A stretch of 30,309 nucleotides of DNA, from NCBI GenBank assembly GCA_052034865.1, contig JBPOIC010000065.1, positions 1-30,309 on the forward strand, in the 5' to 3' direction. The notes beneath the pieces are model-generated. The model was not told the origin of the DNA. It worked only from the letters and a program-made list of their open reading frames with translations, and did not search any database. Origin of the DNA: JBPOIC01 sp052034865 (GTDB taxonomy: Bacteria > UBA10199 > JADFYH01). Positions 16,311 to 24,697 of the stretch are shown here, one piece after another. Positions within the stretch are counted from its first letter, which is position 1; every line of letters begins with the position of its first letter. Made by a program: the position numbers and the translations under genes.

Positions 16311-17708
16311 TCAACTCACCTCATAGCGCATTTTAAAACTGCCAACCGAAATCTCATCGCCATGTTGCAGGATGTGCTCTTCGATTTTCTCGCCATTGAC
16401 GAAAACGCCATTCGAGCTCTTCAAATCCACTAAAACATAGTTTCCCTGAAGCAGGTTGATGGCAGCATGCTGACGACTGACTTTTGCTTCTTTAAGGATG
16501 ATGTCGTTTGAGGGAGATCGACCCATCGAGGTGTTTTCGCCTAAAATATATTCGGAAGGCTCCAGGGCTCCTTCTAGAACCATGAGTTTGGATTGCAAAA
16601 GAGGTTCGCTTGCGATTTCAGCCGGGATTTCTTCTTCAGAAAGAAAGACTTCGCCTGTGTTTTCAGAAGATATGGATTCAGGAGAAGCGGGGGGTGGGGC
16701 TGGTTCTTCTTCTTTTTTACCCTCGAGCGGAATGCCTCTTAAAATCGAGGAAATCGAATCATCAAAACTGTTTTCAAAGGCAGGAGGAGACGTATCAACA
16801 GCAGAGCCTTGCTTTGAAATTTTGGTTTGGTCGTGCGTGCGTGTGCCCAGGGGAGGTGTTTCATCGTAAGAAGGTTGCCGGGACGGTTTTGCTTCAGACT
16901 CCAAATTCTGGGAAGACTCAAAATAGTCTCCTTCGTCACCGATGAGATAAATTTCATTTTCTTCCTCTTCATCAATGTTTTCTGGACCAGGGGGGTCTTT
17001 TGCGGGGGTGGAAGATTTTTTCTGGACTGGAGCTGGAGGAGGCGGCTCCTCTTCTTTGGGAAGGGAGGCTTCTTTTGTAACCTCTGAAGGAGAATCGGGT
17101 ATCTCTTGTGTTTCTAAAGGGGAAGACCCGGAAACCTCAGGGGCTATGGGAGCGAGCACAGACTGAAGGAGCTCCACCTGGGGAGGTGCTTCTGATTCTG
17201 GTTCAGGTTCTGATTCTGGCAGGGGGGCAGGGGAGGATTGAATGGGTCCATCCAAAATGTCTTCATACTGTTTGATGTGCTCCTGCAATAATTGAAGCAC
17301 GCCCTCCAGGGCCTGAACAGATTCATTTTCCCGGCTTTCAATCTCCTTAAATTTCTTTTCGCTAAACTCCCCTAAAAAATTGCGAAACTTCGCTTCTTCA
17401 AGCACTTCATTGTGTTTTTGAATTTCGGATTCCTGTTTGGATTTTTCTCCGTAGAGAATTTGAAGGGCCTTTTCGATCTCGGATTTTTTATCATCAAAAG
17501 ATTTTTGGATGGTTTGCTTTTGATCCAGATAATCGCTTTTGACTTTTTGATAAACGGATTCTGAAAAGCGCGCTCGATGCTCTTCCATTTTGGCCGTTCT
17601 TTCGGCCATCAGGTGGAGCTCGTTTTTGATCGACAGGGCAGTGTCGTAAAGATCTTTGTTGAAAAGAGAATCGGTTTCGTTTTTCTGGATGAGATTGGGT
17701 GAAGACAT
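16311..17708 (-). CDS. Coiled-coil protein with C-terminal FHA domain
   Basis: A 465-residue cytoplasmic protein. Residues about 20-155 are charged and predicted to form a long coiled coil. Residues about 155-370 are a disordered, Pro/Glu/Ser-rich linker. Residues 373-465 are a forkhead-associated domain with its phosphothreonine-binding residues: GRSPSND (R397), SRQH (S411-H414) and SSNG (431-434), ending in the last beta strand IEEHILQHGDEISVGSFKM. It should read threonine phosphorylation made by a Ser/Thr kinase, none of which is in the window. It is divergent from the two-VWA membrane protein across 266 bp, suggesting joint function. No Shine-Dalgarno sequence is visible before the ATG; the next Met (residue 33) is a poorer choice. 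Confidence 0.85.
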   Translation of the reverse strand: MSSPNLIQKNETDSLFNKDLYDTALSIKNELHLMAERTAKMEEHRARFSESVYQKVKSDYLDQKQTIQKSFDDKKSEIEKALQILYGEKSKQESEIQKHNEVLEEAKFRNFLGEFSEKKFKEIESRENESVQALEGVLQLLQEHIKQYEDILDGPIQSSPAPLPESEPEPESEAPPQVELLQSVLAPIAPEVSGSSPLETQEIPDSPSEVTKEASLPKEEEPPPPAPVQKKSSTPAKDPPGPENIDEEEENEIYLIGDEGDYFESSQNLESEAKPSRQPSYDETPPLGTRTHDQTKISKQGSAVDTSPPAFENSFDDSISSILRGIPLEGKKEEEPAPPPASPESISSENTGEVFLSEEEIPAEIASEPLLQSKLMVLEGALEPSEYILGENTSMGRSPSNDIILKEAKVSRQHAAINLLQGNYVLVDLKSSNGVFVNGEKIEEHILQHGDEISVGSFKMRYEVS

Positions 17709-17974
17709 AAATATTTAAAGAGGGGTGCCTAAGGGCCCGGAAGTTCTTAATTTTTAGTGATGCAAGACATAAATGAAAATCATATTAGAAGAGGGCTTTG
17801 AAACGTGTCAACCCGAGAATCAGGCGGGAGGCCCTTGGGAGGATTCCGGGGTGATTTTGTCTTTCCATCGTTTGTCGAGCTATGTTACGGATCGGGGCGT
17901 TTTGGCCTTTTTTAACGTTTTCATATCTTATGATCAGTCGAAAATAGACAGGCCGGATAATTCCAAATACCTCT

Positions 17975-20900
17975 ATGACCGATAAAAAAACACCCCCTAA
18001 AGCCCCAAGCAATAAACCTCCTGTCGCACCGGAGGATTTTGAAAAAACCCTCCTCGATGTGCAGGTGCCAGACCTTGAAAAAATGCTGGATGAAACCCTC
18101 ATTTTCAAGCGTCCTGCTCTCGATAACGAAGATACTGATCTTCACGGAAGAAAAAAATCCGCTTCCCCTGCATCCCATTCCGGGTCTTCTGCACCAACCC
18201 ATCCTCAGGAAGAAAAGACCCTTTTTCAGCCAATCGAGCTTCCACCTCCTTCCGAAGAAGATCTAAATGATTTAAAACTCGAAGAAGAACCTGCTTCAGA
18301 AACCCCGTTAAAACGTTCCACAGCCAAAGCGGCTTCTTCTGTTGAGTCAGAAGCACCTGCTCCTCAAATCAAACTGCCTGATTCCCAAAAAACGGATTCT
18401 GCAAAACCCGAATCCAAAGCCTCTGAACCTAAAATTCCGGAAACTCTTCCTACCCTTCCTGCAGAAAAAAAGACGGGAAATCTTCTGGGTGCTTTGGGAG
18501 CCATGCTCATGATTTTGCTTTTGGGGTTCTTAAGTGCGGATGGTTTTCGTGCCCAGACCCCGTTTGCCAAAATCCTGATTGGAGTGACGGGTTTGTCCGT
18601 CCTCGTCACTGCTGGCCTGGGACTGGGCCTGCGCAAGCCCGGGTTGGGAGGGAAATTTTCAGCGGTTGTTTTTCTGGGTGTCCTTGGCTTTAGCATTTTT
18701 CGTTACGGCAGTGCCGATCCTTCAGCCTGGGTTTTTTTCAAACGTCCCGCAAGCGACTGGCTCAGTTTGATCTTTTTAGGGATCAATCTCTGTTTGTTGG
18801 CGGGGCTTTTCTGGAGACGCCGCCGTCTTCTGCCTTTACAAATTCCCCTCGCCCTTCTTTTGGTTTTTAGCATCGCAGGATTTGCAGAAGGCCTTTTGCG
18901 CTCCGGATTTCCAGGCTGGAGGCTAGAAGACATTTTGCTTGGAACGGATGTCTGGGCATTGATTCCACTTTTTTATCTAAGGCCCATTCCATTTTATTTT
19001 TACGCCCTGCTTCCTCTTCTTTTTGTCTATTTTGCTTTGTTCAGCTCCATCACTGTCTCAACCACGTCCTCGCGCCGCAGCTTCTTTTTGCCTCTGTGGG
19101 TGCTTTTGGTGTTTGCCCTCGGTCAGTTGATTTTACTTCAGAATCACCTGCCTTCGGCCTTTGCGCCTGTGCTTCGCTCAGGACTGGGTATTGGAAAGGC
19201 CCCCTTGATCGAATTTCAAACGGGTCCAGTTTCTTCCTTTCTTGTGACAGAGGCTTATCTTTCCCAGCGGGATAGTGATCGTTTACCTCTCTATCAAATG
19301 GCTGCAACCGTTGCCTCTGCCGACCCTAAACAAAAAACGGCTTTTCTTACCGTGCGCCGTGAAGATGGGCGGCTGGTTCCCTTCCTCAAAATGTCCGATC
19401 TGAAAATCTTGCAGGAAGACGGATCTTTAAAACCTGCTCAAATCAGCTTTATGGAAAAGAGCGTGGTTCGGCAGAAAAATCTTGTCCTCCTCGTCGATCG
19501 CTCCAACACGATGGGTCCCATCCTTCCGACGATTGATGCAGCGACGCAACCTTTGATCCGACTCTTAAACTCTCGTGAAAAACTCTGGCTTGCTTCCTTT
19601 GCGGAAGATTTCAAGATCACGCAACCTTCCGGGAATTCTCAGGCAGTCTCCTGGTTAGGAAGTCTTGCCAGCCAGGGAAACAGAAATTTGAGCGCGGCCC
19701 TTGTAAAAACCGCCGATCAGTTCAAATCCGTCTCAGGGGAAAAGGCGATTTTTCTTATAACCGAAGGAGATCTTGCCCTGGCAGAAGACGTGCAGGGGAA
19801 GCTCGTATCGCAGCTTAAAAACTCCCATACCAGGCTCTTTGTGTTTTCAGCTTCATCCACACCCCTGACGGGATCTTTAAAAACCCTCGCAGAAGCCACG
19901 GGCGGCCTTGTCTTTTCATTCCAGGAAATCCCTGCCTTAACCGCAGATCTCATGAGCAGCTTTGTTCAGGCCTTCGGTGAGTATCAGGTGCGCTATGAGG
20001 CAGGTGAATCCGCAGTGAAGTTCTCAATCCTCACACCCGCACCGGAATCCGAGATTACCCAGGAAACACCCTTAAAACTCAAAATCCTCAACCCTTCCGA
20101 GGCAAGGGTTAAAAAGACCTATCTTTGGGTAGATGATAAACCCCTGCTTGAAATGGTGGTTCAGGGATTTTCGGAGTTTTCATTTCCGGTGAGTCCTCAA
20201 CAGGCAGAACCGGGGCGTCATATCTACCGGGTTAAGATGATCACCGAAGACGACCGTGAATTTACTCAAGACATCCCCTTAAAACTTTCTTCCAGTAACG
20301 AGCTGGGTTGGTTGCGTCCGATGGATGGGGATAGCGTACGGGGTCAGGTGAATCTGGAGGTTTACTTTACCTCTCACACAGGACTTGCGGTCACCCATAT
20401 CGATTTTTTGATGGATGGACAAAAAATCGGAGAAAGCAACGCTGAGCCTTATCTGCTGACCTACGACGTTCAATCTGCAACCGGTGAACATGTGTTTCAG
20501 GCCAACGCCACCTTGACGGATGGTTCCGCACAAACGGCACAGATTAAACTCAATTTTGTACCTGGCCCTTCTTTAAAACTCGTTTCTCCTGCGACCGGGG
20601 AGTTTTTGGGAAATTTGGCAGAGATGGAGGCCGATCTTTCCCAAGGCTTCAGCGATGCGGTTCAGAAGGTTGAATTTTTTGCGGATGGAAATCGTGTTGG
20701 CGAGGTTGTACAGGCCCCGTTTAAATACCTGTGGGATAATTCCTCACTCGAATCCGGAAAACATCGGGTTCAGGCGCGAGCCACTCTTGCATCAGGTCAA
20801 ACGACTTCCGAGGGAGCAATTGTCAATATTGGTTCAGGCCAGTTTCAGGTTGTTTCAGAGGGGCTGGCGGTGACAGAAGGGTCTTCGTCTCTGTTATCCC

Positions 20901-21673
20901 CAGATGTGATCGAATGGATCGTCGATACCTCGCAGAGCATGGAGGGAACCTTGAGTGCCGACTCCAAGCTGAATGCCATCCAGCAGGCACTTCTGACTCT
21001 CCCTTCGTATCTTTCCAGCAGCACACAGGTTGCCATCCGTTCTCTGGCCGGAAAAAGTACTCAGGCTCTCAGTGAGTGTAGCGAGACGTCTTTACTTCTT
21101 CCTTTCCAGCCCAATGGGCTTCAGCAGATGCCGACTTCCTTAAAAAAGCTTTCTCCAAAAGGACGCACCCCTCTTGCTTTGGCTCTGGAAAAGGCGCGGG
21201 GAGATTTGAAAAATGCCACGGGTTCTCGTGCCCTCATCTTGCTGGTTGATGGATTTGAAGATTGCGGGAAAGATCCTTTTGCCGTCATCGAACAATGGAA
21301 AAAGGAAAGATTCTCCACTCGATTTTATATCCTCGGACTCGATCTCGCCGGTACACGTGCCGAAGGAGAACTCAAGCGCCTCGCCAGTGCGGCGGGAGGG
21401 CAGTATCTGAATATAAAAGATGAGAAAGATCTTTCCAAAAGTCTCGAAGAGGTTGTGAAAATTCAATACCGTGTTTTTGATTATCGCAATCGTCCCATTG
21501 CTGAAAAGCCAGTGGGAAGTCCAGCGATCACCTTAAGATCCGGAGAGTATCGCGTTCAAATAGGTGATGACGCCCTTTCGGCGAAAGACAAGGTTGTGAT
21601 CAATAATGGAATGGAGAAAAAATTAATCCTGAAAAAATCTGCGGACCATTACATCTTCGAAGAAACAAACTGA
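17975..21673 (+). CDS. Large membrane protein with two von Willebrand A domains
   Basis: A 1232-residue protein, order from the N-terminus: a cytoplasmic-looking disordered tail (1-165) rich in Pro, Glu, Ser and Lys; seven or eight transmembrane helices (about 168-400); a von Willebrand A domain with a MIDAS-like DRSNT (508-512, T512 replacing the usual second Ser); three Ig-like beta repeats (about 684-770, 775-865, 868-955, with DFLMDGQKIGE and EFFADGNRVGE marking the last two); a second von Willebrand A domain with intact MIDAS DTSQS (984-988); and a short beta-rich tail. Such proteins usually build or tether multiprotein assemblies. T25, T41 and T82 of the tail sit in repeated acidic Thr-Leu contexts that the divergent FHA protein could bind if phosphorylated. 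No Shine-Dalgarno sequence is present. Function is unknown. Confidence 0.8.
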   Translation: MTDKKTPPKAPSNKPPVAPEDFEKTLLDVQVPDLEKMLDETLIFKRPALDNEDTDLHGRKKSASPASHSGSSAPTHPQEEKTLFQPIELPPPSEEDLNDLKLEEEPASETPLKRSTAKAASSVESEAPAPQIKLPDSQKTDSAKPESKASEPKIPETLPTLPAEKKTGNLLGALGAMLMILLLGFLSADGFRAQTPFAKILIGVTGLSVLVTAGLGLGLRKPGLGGKFSAVVFLGVLGFSIFRYGSADPSAWVFFKRPASDWLSLIFLGINLCLLAGLFWRRRRLLPLQIPLALLLVFSIAGFAEGLLRSGFPGWRLEDILLGTDVWALIPLFYLRPIPFYFYALLPLLFVYFALFSSITVSTTSSRRSFFLPLWVLLVFALGQLILLQNHLPSAFAPVLRSGLGIGKAPLIEFQTGPVSSFLVTEAYLSQRDSDRLPLYQMAATVASADPKQKTAFLTVRREDGRLVPFLKMSDLKILQEDGSLKPAQISFMEKSVVRQKNLVLLVDRSNTMGPILPTIDAATQPLIRLLNSREKLWLASFAEDFKITQPSGNSQAVSWLGSLASQGNRNLSAALVKTADQFKSVSGEKAIFLITEGDLALAEDVQGKLVSQLKNSHTRLFVFSASSTPLTGSLKTLAEATGGLVFSFQEIPALTADLMSSFVQAFGEYQVRYEAGESAVKFSILTPAPESEITQETPLKLKILNPSEARVKKTYLWVDDKPLLEMVVQGFSEFSFPVSPQQAEPGRHIYRVKMITEDDREFTQDIPLKLSSSNELGWLRPMDGDSVRGQVNLEVYFTSHTGLAVTHIDFLMDGQKIGESNAEPYLLTYDVQSATGEHVFQANATLTDGSAQTAQIKLNFVPGPSLKLVSPATGEFLGNLAEMEADLSQGFSDAVQKVEFFADGNRVGEVVQAPFKYLWDNSSLESGKHRVQARATLASGQTTSEGAIVNIGSGQFQVVSEGLAVTEGSSSLLSPDVIEWIVDTSQSMEGTLSADSKLNAIQQALLTLPSYLSSSTQVAIRSLAGKSTQALSECSETSLLLPFQPNGLQQMPTSLKKLSPKGRTPLALALEKARGDLKNATGSRALILLVDGFEDCGKDPFAVIEQWKKERFSTRFYILGLDLAGTRAEGELKRLASAAGGQYLNIKDEKDLSKSLEEVVKIQYRVFDYRNRPIAEKPVGSPAITLRSGEYRVQIGDDALSAKDKVVINNGMEKKLILKKSADHYIFEETN

Positions 21674-21739
21674 GCTTTGATTTTTGAGCTCAATGATCCG
21701 TTAGAAATCTTTTCAAAGCTGCATCCAAAGGAATCGAAC

Positions 21740-22972
21740 ATGTCTTTTATCAACAGCTCCTATCTCAATTTGAAAGCGGGTTATCTCTTCCCTGAAATTG
21801 GAAGACGCGTAAAATCCTACCAGGAAAAAAATCCCCAGGCCTCCATCATTCGCCTGGGAATTGGCGATGTGGTGCTGCCTTTGGCACCCTCTATTGTTCA
21901 GGCCATGCAGAAGGCCGTGGTGGAAATGGGAACGACCGAGGGTTTTCATGGTTATGGTCCGGAGCAGGGGTATGGATTTTTAATCGATGCCATTCTTGAG
22001 CATGATTTTAAATCGCGCGGGGTTCATCTCAAGGCGAGCGAGGTCTTTGTCTCCGATGGATCCAAATGTGACACCGGAAACATTCAGGAAATTTTTTCAA
22101 TCACCAATAAAATAGCGGTTACGGATCCCGTCTATCCGGTCTATGTCGATACCAATGTCATGGCCGGACGCACCGGCACTGCCATGAGCTCCGGTCATTA
22201 TGAAGGCATCCTCTACATGCCGACGACGGCTGCGAATGGTTTCAGTCCTGAGCTGCCTTCAGAAAATGTTCAACTGATCTATCTTTGCTCACCCAACAAT
22301 CCAACCGGCGCTGTCCTGGATAAAACTACTTTGAAAAAATGGGTCGATTACGCCCGTGAAAAGGAGGCCGTCATTTTATTTGATGCAGCGTATGAGGCCT
22401 TCATCCAGAATCCTTCCATTCCTCACTCCATCTACGAAATCGAAGGGGCCGAAGAAGTGGCGATTGAGTTTCGAAGCTTTTCAAAAACGGCCGGATTTAC
22501 GGGCGTGCGTTGTGCGTACACCGTTGTTCCCCATGCCCTGAAAGGCCGAGGATCCCAAGGAGAAATCGTCGAGATCAACCCGTTGTGGAATCGTCGTCAG
22601 ACGACCAAATTCAATGGTGTTTCCTATCCCGTCCAAAAGGCTGCGGCTGCCTGCTATAGCTCCGAAGGCAAGGCCCAGATCAATGAGCAAATCCAGTATT
22701 ACATGACCAATGCCCGCTTGATCCGCGAGGGCTTGAGTCGTTTGGGTCTTAAAGTCTATGGTGGAGAAAATGCACCTTATATCTGGCTGAAAACTCCTAA
22801 TGCGATGAGCTCGTGGGATTTTTTCGATCTCTTGCTTACAAAGGCCCAGGTTGTCGGTACCCCAGGCTCCGGGTTTGGCCCTTCGGGTGAAGGTTACTTT
22901 CGCTTAAGTGCCTTTGGAATTCGCGAAAAAATTGAAGAAGCCTTGGTCAGGATTGGGCGGGTTTTAAAGTAA
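21740..22972 (+). CDS. dapL: LL-diaminopimelate aminotransferase
   Basis: A PLP-dependent class I/II aminotransferase that converts tetrahydrodipicolinate directly to LL-diaminopimelate with glutamate as amino donor, bypassing DapD, DapC and DapE. The N-terminus (MSFINSSYLNLKAGYLFPEI) and the 410-residue length match DapL. Also visible are IRLGIGDVVLPL, the SPNNPTGAV substrate/PLP loop, and the PLP lysine K249 in SFSKTAGFTG. The frame is open back to a TTG at 21677, but AAAGGAA (21727-21733) six bases before the ATG at 21740 and the family alignment fix the start here. It follows the VWA gene by 66 bp in the same direction without a visible terminator. Confidence 0.95.
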   Translation: MSFINSSYLNLKAGYLFPEIGRRVKSYQEKNPQASIIRLGIGDVVLPLAPSIVQAMQKAVVEMGTTEGFHGYGPEQGYGFLIDAILEHDFKSRGVHLKASEVFVSDGSKCDTGNIQEIFSITNKIAVTDPVYPVYVDTNVMAGRTGTAMSSGHYEGILYMPTTAANGFSPELPSENVQLIYLCSPNNPTGAVLDKTTLKKWVDYAREKEAVILFDAAYEAFIQNPSIPHSIYEIEGAEEVAIEFRSFSKTAGFTGVRCAYTVVPHALKGRGSQGEIVEINPLWNRRQTTKFNGVSYPVQKAAAACYSSEGKAQINEQIQYYMTNARLIREGLSRLGLKVYGGENAPYIWLKTPNAMSSWDFFDLLLTKAQVVGTPGSGFGPSGEGYFRLSAFGIREKIEEALVRIGRVLK

Positions 22973-22995
22973 GGAGAGGGAAAGCAGGGAGAAGT

Positions 22996-23016
22996 CAGAA
23001 ACCAGAATTCAGAATC
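22996..23016. repeat. Short 7-bp-period CAGAA repeat
   Basis: CAGAA recurs at 22996, 23003 and 23010 with two variable bases between copies, giving three 7-bp units directly before the dispersed element at 23019. Confidence 0.55.
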
Positions 23017-23018
23017 TT

Positions 23019-23063
23019 GATTGCTTCGCTTCACTTCGTTTCGATCGCAATGACGGTGCAGGC
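23019..23063. repeat. Dispersed 45-bp element, copy 2
   Basis: This is the partner of the copy at 16225-16269 (24 identical bases, 38/45 overall). This copy is closer to an interrupted palindrome: ATTGCTTCG near the left end faces CGATCGCAAT further right. It lies between dapL and the secreted-protein gene. Confidence 0.85.
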
Positions 23064-23081
23064 ATTTCAATTCATCCCATT

Positions 23082-23101
23082 CCCCACGGCTTACCGCGGG
23101 G
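23082..23101. terminator. GC-rich hairpin, possible dapL terminator
   Basis: Arms CCCCACGG and CCGCGGGG pair with one A-C mismatch around a CTTA loop. The following bases are AGATTTGTTT, a poor T tract, so termination is uncertain. It sits right after the second dispersed element and may be part of the same repeat family. Confidence 0.4.
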
Positions 23102-23120
23102 AGATTTGTTTATAAAAACC

Positions 23121-23717
23121 ATGAACCTGAAAATAAAATTTTTACTGATTCTATCCTTGGTCCTCCTTCCATTTTTTGCCGCTCAGGCCGATGAAATCGT
23201 GAAAACTTCGCTGGAGATCAAACCCACTCATATCGATTCTCTCTGTGCTGCAAGGCCTTGGGAAGATTTGCCGGTCTATTGGGAAGGGGTTCAGGATCGT
23301 CGGGTTTCATCCACGATCATCGAGTTTGAGATTTTAAAGAGGGGAAAAATTGCCATTATTTCAAATCCGCCCCTTGAAACCGCCTTCGATAATGCCCTAA
23401 GGGTTTTGCTTCCACGTTGCGGAATGAAATTTGTCTCCAGCCCCGAACAAGCCGTCTACCGTCTTTCGGCATCGATCGAAGAATTTCATCTGGATCTGAA
23501 TCAAAAAGCTTTCAGCAATACCTGGAATGCCACGAGTCGGCTTTCTTTTATGGCTTTGAAGCCTGATCAAAAAACGCGAGTCGATGTGGGTTATCAGTTT
23601 GAAATTAAAAAAGTGCGAACGAACGATCCTAAAAAAGTGGAAGAAAAAATCAGAGAACTTTTTAGCTCAACACTAGATCAGATCCCTCAGTCCCAAACTT
23701 TACGCACCTTAAAATAG
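23121..23717 (+). CDS. Secreted YajG-like protein
   Basis: A 198-residue protein with a Sec signal peptide (MNLKIKFLLILSLVLLPFFA, cleavage likely after AQA). There is no lipobox Cys, so it is probably a soluble periplasmic protein rather than a lipoprotein. The mature part begins with a DRR-containing segment. It then has an amphipathic helix (LETAFDNALRVLLPRCGM) and a strand with YRLSASIEEFHLDL, a pattern that resembles YajG-type proteins. The match is by eye and remote. The ATG start is preferred over an in-frame TTG at 23106 because it begins a normal signal peptide, but neither has a well-spaced Shine-Dalgarno sequence. The next gene starts 7 bp after its stop, so the two share a transcript. 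Confidence 0.65.
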   Translation: MNLKIKFLLILSLVLLPFFAAQADEIVKTSLEIKPTHIDSLCAARPWEDLPVYWEGVQDRRVSSTIIEFEILKRGKIAIISNPPLETAFDNALRVLLPRCGMKFVSSPEQAVYRLSASIEEFHLDLNQKAFSNTWNATSRLSFMALKPDQKTRVDVGYQFEIKKVRTNDPKKVEEKIRELFSSTLDQIPQSQTLRTLK

Positions 23718-23724
23718 ATTTTGC

Positions 23725-24621
23725 ATGGATAAAAAGCGGGAGAAAGAAAACAGGTCATCCTCAGAAACTGCACTCGTTCCTGCGCATTCGCTTTCACGCT
23801 ATATGCAGCAGGTTTCGCAATATCCCATCCTCACCGATGAAGAAGAGCGGGAACTGGTCGAGCGGGTACGGCTCTACCGGGATCGGGAAGCCGCGCGCAA
23901 GCTGGTCACCAGTCATCTCAGGCTCGTCGTCAAGATTGCGATGGAATATCGCACGGCCTTTCAGAATATTTTGGATCTCATCCAGGAAGGAAATATTGGG
24001 CTTTTGCGGGCCGTTCAGAATTTCAATCCGAATAAGGGCGCACGGTTGGCCTATTACGCCAGTTTATGGATTCGCTCCTACATTCTCAAATACCTCCTCG
24101 ATAATTTCCGTCTCATCAAGATCGGCACCACCCAGGCCCAACGAAAACTTTTTTTCAATCTCATTAAAGAAAAGGAAAAACTGGAGCTGATGGGGATTAA
24201 TCCCAACGCCAGGCTTTTGGCCGAGCGGCTGGATGTGAAGGAAGAAGAAGTCAACGAGATGGGGCAGCGACTTTTGCAATCCGAGCTTTCCATCGATGCG
24301 CCGGTAGGGGGAGAGGCCGAGGGGCCTTTGCACGTGGACTTCCTGAAATCCTCAGACCCACCAGCGGATGAAAAAATTTCAGATCGCGAATTCAAGGATG
24401 TGCTGATTCAGAAGCTTGATGAGTTCTCCAAACTGCTCAACGGCCGCGAGCTTAAAATCTTTCAGGAACGTCTGGTCGCAGAGATGCCAAAGACCCTTCA
24501 GGAGATTGCGGACGAGCACGGGATTACCCGAGAGCGTGTGCGACAGATCGAAGAGCGTATCAAGATGAGGCTTAAAAAATATTTTGAAGAGAGTGGGGTT
24601 CAGGTGGAGGAAAATTTCTAG
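23725..24621 (+). CDS. RpoH-like sigma-70 family factor
   Basis: A 298-residue alternative sigma factor. Region 1.2 lies near residues 20-50 (SLSRYMQQVSQYPILTDEEE). Region 2 spans about 60-125, with DLIQEGNIGLLRAVQNF, WIRSYILKYLLDNFRLIKIG and the sigma-32 signature QRKLFFNL (139-146). Region 4 has the helix-turn-helix LQEIADEHGITRERVRQI (from 258). The RpoH box and the continuous region 2-3 match heat-shock sigma factors rather than SigA, FliA or ECF types. Deltaproteobacteria-like genomes often hold several RpoH homologues with other roles, so a heat-shock role is likely but not certain. It probably shares a transcript with the upstream secreted protein (7 bp gap) and lacks its own Shine-Dalgarno sequence. 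Confidence 0.9.
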   Translation: MDKKREKENRSSSETALVPAHSLSRYMQQVSQYPILTDEEERELVERVRLYRDREAARKLVTSHLRLVVKIAMEYRTAFQNILDLIQEGNIGLLRAVQNFNPNKGARLAYYASLWIRSYILKYLLDNFRLIKIGTTQAQRKLFFNLIKEKEKLELMGINPNARLLAERLDVKEEEVNEMGQRLLQSELSIDAPVGGEAEGPLHVDFLKSSDPPADEKISDREFKDVLIQKLDEFSKLLNGRELKIFQERLVAEMPKTLQEIADEHGITRERVRQIEERIKMRLKKYFEESGVQVEENF

Positions 24622-24697
24622 GAGGCTTCAAAAAATCTCCATAAGTTCAAGTTGCCTGCTCCCTACAATCCATATTTGTGAAGACCAAGGAAACTTC

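Noticed and set aside
17773..17985. 70-codon plus-strand frame between the FHA and VWA genes
   Set aside because: It has no recognisable domain and no ribosome-binding site, and it overlaps the VWA start; the region is better read as a divergent promoter.
21677..21739. TTG-initiated extension of DapL
   Set aside because: The ATG at 21740 has a well-placed ribosome-binding site and matches the family N-terminus and length.
24584..24697. Upstream extension of the SDR gene
   Set aside because: The extra 38 residues overlap the sigma factor gene and are not part of the SDR fold; a ribosome-binding site marks the ATG at 24698.
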